A stretch of 60,000 nt of DNA from Tubulanus polymorphus. Its lineage: Eukaryota > Nemertea > Palaeonemertea > Tubulaniformes > Tubulanidae. The first letter of the stretch is position 1. Each line of letters starts with the position of its first letter. The stretch spans positions 19,103,110 through 19,163,109 of the forward strand of contig NC_134030.1 of NCBI RefSeq assembly GCF_964204645.1. The letters are read 5' to 3'. The notes under the pieces were generated by a model, which was not told where the DNA came from, did no database searches, and was given only the letters and a program-made list of their open reading frames with translations. Position numbers and translations under genes: made by a program. Positions 53,547-60,000 of the stretch are shown in pieces.

Positions 53547-53798
53547 TATTCAACGTGTCGACTATATCCTAATAGTCATCTTCAGGAATACTGTATTCCT
53601 TGAGCTAGTGTAGTTTATTTCAACGTTTCAACTATATCCTAATAGTCATCTTCAGGAATACTGTATTCCTTGAGCTAGTGTAGTTTATTCAACGTTTCAA
53701 CTATATCCTAATAGTCATCTTCAGGAATACTGTATTCTTTGAGCTAGTGTAGTTTATTTAACGTTTCGACTTTATCCTAATAGTCATCTTCAGGAATA
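53547..53798 (-). ncRNA. Tandem array of four hammerhead-ribozyme-like units (69-70 bp)
   Basis: gtcatcttcagg occurs at 53575, 53645, 53714 and 53783. On the minus strand the third unit (about 53686..53729) reads UAUUC, CUGAAGA, U, GACUAU, loop, AUAGUU, GAAA, CGUU, GAAUA. UAUUC/GAAUA is a 5-bp stem I, CUGANGA and GAAA are the invariant hammerhead boxes, stem II is 6 bp, and GUU is an allowed NUH cleavage triplet. Unit 1 has GAAA mutated to GACA. Unit 2 has one extra A in stem I. Unit 4 loses a stem I pair. Stem III would be only A-U and C-G, possible as a four-base ACGU pairing between two molecules. Similar ribozymes are known in Penelope-like elements and retrozymes. Confidence 0.6.
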
Positions 53799-53799
53799 A

Positions 53800-56320
53800 G
53801 GTGTGGGATTCTTTCTACATCGCGTCAACACGGATATAGTGATCTATCAATCGTGACCCAGTATTAATTTTTAAATATTAACTTCTAACCCTTTTTTACG
53901 TTATAATTTGTAAATCTCCAATTTCAATTGATCCTTGAAATTGATAGGATCAGAGACGTTACCTAAAAAGTAAAATGCTTTAGCATTCACTTTTTCCAGC
54001 ATTCCCAAGCGATTAATTTCTATGAAGTCGACGTATGAGGGAAAAAAATGAAAAGAAAAAACTTTCTGGACAGCGGGGACGCGCGTGGGTTACTGGAGAA
54101 CTGCGAGACCGCGCCTGCCTGTCAGAAAGCGAGTCCGGCGCCGCGGCGAGCACTCGAGGGTAATTTCCGCGGCTGCCACAACTAATTTCCGATCTGTAGA
54201 CGCGAATCTATCACAATAAAAGAATCCGTCTATTATCTAGTGTTCATTATGAACGCTAATGAAACAAAAAAGCAACTCGGCATCAGATATAAACTCGACG
54301 CTCTACACGGCTCGGTACAAACTCTCTCTCTCCTTCGCTCTCTAGTTCGACCATCTTTACGCGGATCAAAGTTTCAATTAGACGCGCGCCACTAGTGCTG
54401 AAAATCCGCCGGGTGTAAAACATAACGATTCGCGCTCTTTAGGGTCTTAATTACGACGATTAATAATGTAGATAATAGCTGATTACTCTTCTCATCTTTC
54501 CTTTCTTCATCCAAATGTCTCTCATAAATCATTTCGCATTGTATTCTCTTCACAACAGTAATGGTAGGCCGTGTAAACAACTGACACCCGGAGCCATCCT
54601 CCGTTGTTTCGGAACGTCCATGATTTAGATATTCTCGGAGCCTACCCTATCCGATACTTGCGTGAAAAAAAAAACTTAAAACTGCGCAAATTTCTAGTAT
54701 TTAACGCGAGAAAACTGATTTTGATCTACGATGAACTCAACCTAAGAAATATTCACAGGTTGGTGCTGTGATGAAATTTGGAATCGGGAGTCAAAAAAGC
54801 AGTTTAAATAAAGTTCATTGAAATATGAACTTATTTTGACAACAGGTGACCTACTGCTCGTTACGCCATCTGGTGGGATAGCTGGTGTTGCGGGATCCCC
54901 ATTGTACTGTTACCTGGTCAAAGAAAAATCTAAAATGGCGTCTTCTGGAATACTATTTTCAGTAGTGTAATCTACTAAATGAATTCGTATCAAGTCGCTT
55001 AGAAGTCTAAATTAGGACTGGGTATTGAGTTCTATTTACATATTTCATATTCGAAGTGCATATCGCTTTGATAAATCAATGAATATTTATGTTCGGCGAC
55101 ACAAGCGCTAGGCATTTTCCCATGATGTACCACGGATCATAAAATGAGAGTAAAACAATCGTTCTAAAGTCCATGGATGAGCGATGAACGAATGGCCACC
55201 AGAAACGGTAAATACCTGCGGATCAAGTTTTGTATTTGTTTAACGTTAGTGCGATATAACGGTAAACGTCACGTGTTGTTTGTCTGTTTTTTTCATTGTC
55301 TAATTGTCTGTTGTCGCCTATTTGACGCTTTCAATTACCGGACTAGTCTCCGGACACCTGCCCGCCTGTGCCCACCAGCGGCTCTCATTGACTGCAGCTA
55401 ACGGCTGTTTATTTAGACCGGTCCCCACGGGCGTATCGTTACCCTCGCATAAAAGCTATTTTTCAATTAGCCCCCGGCCCCCGGGGGTATATCTACCCGT
55501 AAATGACTTGTCTCACACGGACGACGCGGCTTTTACAACCGTTTAAGTGCAGTTTTCTTGCCGGAGACTTCCGTGTACGTTTTTTAGCGTCATCAATTTC
55601 TGGATGCGGTTCCACGGCACAGGAAAAAGCTTGGCACATGAATAGTTAATCTAAAACGTTTTTATCTTTAAAAAAAATAAGAATTATGAGATATATATTC
55701 AATTACAAAATGAATGCCAAAATCCACAATCGTAATTGTTATTTTGAAATGAAAAACGCAAAAGGTGATGACGTAGTGCACATCGACTCACATATAACCC
55801 CATAAATAACGCATTGTAAAGTTATCAAATATATATAATATATGTATATATATAATATATGTATATAGAGAATATTGTAACGATTTTTACGGCATGAAAA
55901 CTTAAGCCGGGCAAGTTATGCAATCGATTTTCCGGACGCAGTTCAACGGCGCAAGAAAAATTTTGACTTAGTTAAACTCTTAAACCAGTCTTATGACTCA
56001 ACCGAATTTGACCATAATGAAATTGATCCAAGCATTCATTATCAAAGCGCAGATGAATGTTGATTTTTTGGTTTAATTCGTTTACCGGAATTTTTTTCTG
56101 AAAATCGAAAATAGTTGCTTAAACTTTCCTTACGTGAAATTGGGCCGAGGCTTAAGTTTCACAAGGAGGATTAATCAATGCAATGACGTAGAGCAAATCG
56201 ACTCACGAAAAAACATCTTTTACAACGCATTGTAGTTATCAATGTATATAAATATGATTTCAACGGAAATTAGCCCGGCAAGTTGCTGAATTTGCGGGCA
56301 AGTCGCTGAATTTCTTAACA
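53800..56320. other. No recognised feature
   Basis: Apart from a TA/ATATG-rich patch at 55820-55868 and the sequence cgccatctggtgg at 54863 (a CTCF-like word in complement), I see nothing. Overlapping open frames near 55177-55546 have no recognisable domain. Confidence 0.5.
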
Positions 56321-56521
56321 ATCAGGGATGGGTGCAGGAAAACCCCGTTAGCCTAACAATGGTTAGTGGCTTATCCGTGGTTAGGCTAACCAGCTTGAAA
56401 TAAGAGGCTACACGAAGACAATGGTTAGCCAACAGCGTTTTCCTGCGCCCATTTATGCCTAACCACCAGTGTACTAACCACGGTTAGCACGAACAGGGTT
56501 TTTCCTACGCCCAGCCCTGAT
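56321..56521. mobile_element. MITE with about 25-bp terminal inverted repeats
   Basis: The left end atcagggatgggtgcaggaa and right end ttcctacgcccagccctgat are inverted with a few mismatches. Inside are further inverted pieces (ccgtggttagg / cctaaccacc, acaatggttag / ctaaccacgg). 201 bp, non-coding; target duplication not clear. Confidence 0.75.
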
Positions 56522-57259
56522 TTTAGGATTAAGTTAGCCATTCGCGAGTGGACGCGGCAAGCGTCAAGTCATTTCAGCGTTTCGGCGAACATCTTCGAGG
56601 AGTTCGCAGAAGGATGAATCAGCCGCAGCCGCAGCAGCAGCAGCGACAGTCGAAAAACACGAGCTACAAACACAATTAGTCGAGGGATCTGTGTTTTCCG
56701 TGTAAACTGCAGTTGTAACCATCTATACCAGTCATCGTACAGGGAGAGAGAGAAAGAGAGAGAGAGATAGAAAGAGACGGCATTCTTACCGACGATTGTT
56801 GAAGATATTGTCGATACTCGGGGCTGTATACTAAAAGACTCGGCCAATAGACAATACGGAGATGAATATTTGATGAATATTCCCGGCGAGAAAGGACTTA
56901 GCGATGACGGATGGTTTTTTGTGTGCGTAGAGTTTTTTTCGAGGTTGTTGTCGATAAATACGAAGCTTTATTCTGCACTTGAACAACTCACACGACATTT
57001 GCGGGAACGAATAACTCATCGGTTCGTTCGGTTCTATTTTGAATATTTCATGCGCCGATTGAAACAGCGCGGTGTGGATAAGGTGCGTAGCTATCTGGGC
57101 GGTATGTTGGTGGATGGCTTCATCCCTGAAAAACCTGACTCTCGCATAAAGCCATCAGGTAAATCCCTGTTATCGAAGAATAAGTCTGCCATAGGACGGG
57201 ACAGGTTACTGCGGTAGGCCCTCATAATGGTAATTCAAGCAAATGAAAAACTTCATCAC

Positions 57260-57575
57260 ATTCAAATCCCTGCACTGGTGAAATGTGGTATACGCAATTT
57301 CACCTTGCAGTTATCATTGTCGAAGAATGATTACTCCTAGGTTTCAAAATGCCACCAGTTTCAAATCATTTTGTGACATCGAGTTTAAATATTTTTGGGG
57401 GACGAACGCAGCAGCGTTTCCCAATGTTATCGGGTTCAAATCCCAAAAAGGAGGAATGTGGTGGATTCCCATGAGGCCATTTGGGATCATAAATCCCTGT
57501 GAGGGAGGAACATGACAGAGTCTCACGATGTCATCACCAGGTTCGAATCCCTGCGAGGGAGGAACGTGGCTGAGT
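57260..57575 (+). repeat. Satellite B, diverged units
   Basis: gggttcaaatcccaaaaagg, aatccctgtgagggaggaac and ggttcgaatccctgcgaggg mark four or five units. The last two are closest to the 8125 array. Confidence 0.8.
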
Positions 57576-58735
57576 ACCAGGAAGAAAGGGCCATAACCGG
57601 ATATTTTGGCAATGAGTCGATGTTTACAATTGCAAAAACCAAACGCGATCAATCCGACTGAACTCTTCACGCGATAATCTCCGGTTTTCTTTTAATCTAA
57701 TGGTTCGAATTTCGCATTCGAACATCACAGGTATCGAGTTCAGTGAAACGTATCCAGCTTTGATTCGTCGTAACTTTGAGGAGTTCCTTTCTGTAGCGTT
57801 CATCGTGTGACGTGATGAAAGCCGAAAGCCATTGAAGTTCGGGCCAGTTGTGAAATCCTAATCTACCATGCGACGAAAATAGTTTCACGACGCGCGCCGA
57901 CGCCGTGTGTTTCTTTTTCGTCGAAATATCACACGCCTCGATAACCGTCAGTACATCGATCCACGTGACCACGCGTGAGTGACGTCACGCGCGCGATGAG
58001 TCACCGCCGCCTGGAATTAATCGTAAAACCGTAATCCGCATTGAAAAGTTCGACGAAACGGCGACGATGTATTATCGCCGGACGACGATTGCGGTTTGCA
58101 ATTAGCGAGAAAGCGGAGACCTGGCTGCCGGGGGAATGAACCTCGAATGTGCCGGGAAATGGTAGAATTATGTTTCTGGTTTTCCGGACCAGAAGTGAAA
58201 AATCCGCAACGCCGATTCGATATTCAAAACTAAGTCCATTTATCTGTTCTCGAATCCAGGGTTGTCCCCGGACGCATTAAAAAAGTTTACGCGTACCGAT
58301 GTTCTAATTTCCGGTGTCGTCGCGGCGAGCCGACCCGGCGCGCGCCTCTGGGAGGTTTCAAAGAAAACGCTGAATTCAACGCTGAAACGAATTCGAAAAT
58401 TGCACGACGCTGTGGAATTTCGAAAAGTATAGTTTCTCGAATTTAATTACGGGCTCTTTGGAAAACCGGGACGGCGGAAATTTTGAAATGTTTGAACAAG
58501 AAAGAGCCGGGTAATTACACGTTCCGCAGCCTCGTTATGACACCGATGCGAGTAGAGGTTAAACACCGACCGTCAGATGCTGAACGCGTCGAGCAAATAT
58601 TTGAAAAACGCCCTTGAAAATCTTTTCGCGTAAGAAGCGTTTTGTATGAACGAAGCGCTGGGTGAATTTCAATACGTCTGAATCAAACATTTTAATTAAA
58701 TAGTGCGCAGTTGATTGCAAGCAGGGATCCGACTA
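57576..58735. other. Repeat-poor stretch, possible neighbouring exon or regulatory DNA
   Basis: More than 1.1 kb with higher GC and no satellite or MITE. The minus strand is open at 57697..57972 (91 codons from an ATG), containing GFHNWPELQWLSAF; I cannot assign it to any family and see no convincing splice partners. Its lack of repeats is unusual for this window. Confidence 0.35.
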
Positions 58736-58739
58736 AGCA

Positions 58740-59040
58740 CGCTCAAGTTATAACCACTAACAACTTAAGACCAGTACATCTAAGGCCCATCTAGGCCCAT
58801 TTTGGTACTAACACGATCTAACAACTCAAGACCAGCTTAAGCCCATTTTAGTTCTGAGGCCTGTTCTAAGCGCACTTAAGTCATAACCAATATAGTAACT
58901 TCAGACCAGTCTATGCTCATTGTGGTTCTCTAGCCAATCTAACTAACTGACACACCAGTCTAAGTTTATTCTAGTTCTATACCTAATCTAACAACTTAAG
59001 ACCCGTCTACGCTCATTTAATATCTCTACAATCTGACAAC
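58740..59040 (+). repeat. Satellite A, diverged array
   Basis: Six loose units with aacttaagaccagtctaagc, cattttggttct and agccaatctaac. Spacing is about 47-60 bp. Confidence 0.85.
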
Positions 59041-59611
59041 TTGTTCGTGCGTAAAATAAGTCATTTCCTTATAAAAAGATCCGAAAAGGTATAAACTAGA
59101 TTTTTCTGCCCACTGTTTGGTATAGTTTTCATTTCCATTGGTCTTCCGAAAAAAAAACATTCTTGACGACTTTGAGATAGCGCGTTATACTATTATAGCG
59201 CACCTGGCGGAATTCCGTAGAAGGCTCGATTGCCACAGTAGCTTTAATAATTGACGGGTTGACGTTCGACTATGACGAATCGAGGATCAAAAGATACGCG
59301 ATGTAAAACGGTATTGAATGAATCACACGCACAGGCACGTGATCGCCCTGAGTGTCGAAGTTAATTCGGAGTCGCTTGTGTAACTTTCACTTTGATCAAC
59401 AACCTGGTAATCAACGCGCAGGTTCATCACCGGCTTTAAACGTTCCTGTTCGGTGGGCGAATAATTTGTGTATCAAAGATGAACGTACTGATGTCGCTCG
59501 TTTGAAGTGAAAAGTTACTGAATCGTGTCGGGCTTTTTGCGCAATGACTGGCTACGAGGGGAGGGAGGGATTTATGACAAGTTGCAGTTGAAAAGTTCTA
59601 CCAGTTCGGAG

Positions 59612-59735
59612 CCAGGCGCCGGTTGCATAGTCACGGACCAACTTAGTCCTATAGCCAATCTAACAACTTAAGACCAGTCTTAAGATTTAAGAGCACGTCT
59701 CCTGGACTTAAGTCACGACTGTGCAACTGGCGCCA
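59612..59735. mobile_element. Element H, third copy
   Basis: ggcgccggttgcatagtcac on the left and gtcacgactgtgcaactggc followed by gcc on the right are inverted. The centre has tatagccaatctaacaactt and gaccagtcttaagatttaag. Confidence 0.85.
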
Positions 59736-59787
59736 GCTGCTCAGAGGTTCGTTGACGATACCTATGGGATAACAACCCCAGTAACCA

Positions 59788-59789
<2 letters not shown>

Positions 59790-59825
<36 letters not shown>
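59790..59825 (+). repeat. (AAT)n microsatellite
   Basis: About twelve AAT/TAA triplets. The remaining bases to 60000 are A/T-rich with no recognised feature. Confidence 0.97.
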
Positions 59826-60000
59826 TATTTTATTTCCATTAAATATTACAATATATCATTAAACATTATAAAAATGAAGTTAAATGAAATATTTTAATAT
59901 TAAGCAGGGGAGACTTGAAGAAGCCAGTTAAGACTTATGTCAAACGTACAAGTCCCCCATCGCGCAAAGAACCACACTAACACTGGAACCGAATTTCCCA

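Noticed and set aside
56870-57217. 115-codon plus-strand open frame
   Set aside because: No recognisable domain or splice context; overlapping frames on the other strand; runs toward satellite B.

Overview
The window looks like nuclear DNA of an invertebrate bilaterian. It is AT-rich, has long introns and is full of tandem satellites and short inverted-repeat elements. A mollusc-like lophotrochozoan is my best guess, but the sequence does not settle the phylum.

I can defend one protein-coding gene: the 5' part of a DSCAM-type cell-adhesion receptor on the minus strand. Ten coding exons join in frame. They start with an ATG and signal peptide at 41453 and run down to 457, where the gene leaves the window. 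They give about 698 residues: signal peptide, then Ig1 to Ig7 in the DSCAM order. Splice sites are GT/AG. Every intron is phase 1 except the one inside Ig7, which is phase 0. Between Ig1 and Ig2 lies a 28.7-kb intron (11550..40295). Each Ig exon is present once, and Ig3 and Ig4 share one uninterrupted exon, so I see no sign of the mutually exclusive exon clusters of arthropod Dscam1. A TATA-like box and three tiny upstream ORFs precede the start codon.

The rest is repeats. (A) A 47-bp satellite (1..325, 13236..13665, 38150..39562, 58740..59040). (B) A 77/51-bp satellite resembling a tRNA T-arm (8125..8690, 48390..48835, 57260..57575). (C) A 102-110-bp satellite (27320..28205, 33440..33985 and shorter pieces). 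(D) A 77-bp satellite (24665..25660, with relatives at 40700..41150 and 44760..45000). (E) A 77-bp satellite carrying a CTCF-like core (14280..14600, 22735..23215, 49395..49910). (F) Foldback elements and a short array carrying hammerhead-ribozyme-like cores (5370, 15795, 18154, 29055, 53547 and decayed copies). (G, H) Palindromic MITE-like elements whose sequences resemble satellites D and A. (I) A TIR element family with 9-bp target-site duplications, suggesting Mutator-like MITEs. Microsatellites include (GA)n, (TA)n, (CAGT)n and (AAT)n.

From about 41.6 to 60 kb, upstream of the gene, I recognise no coding sequence; 57.6-58.7 kb is a repeat-poor stretch that could hold a neighbouring exon or regulatory DNA. 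The most interesting material is the hammerhead-like family, the link between MITEs and satellites, and three unrelated satellites sharing a 77-bp period.
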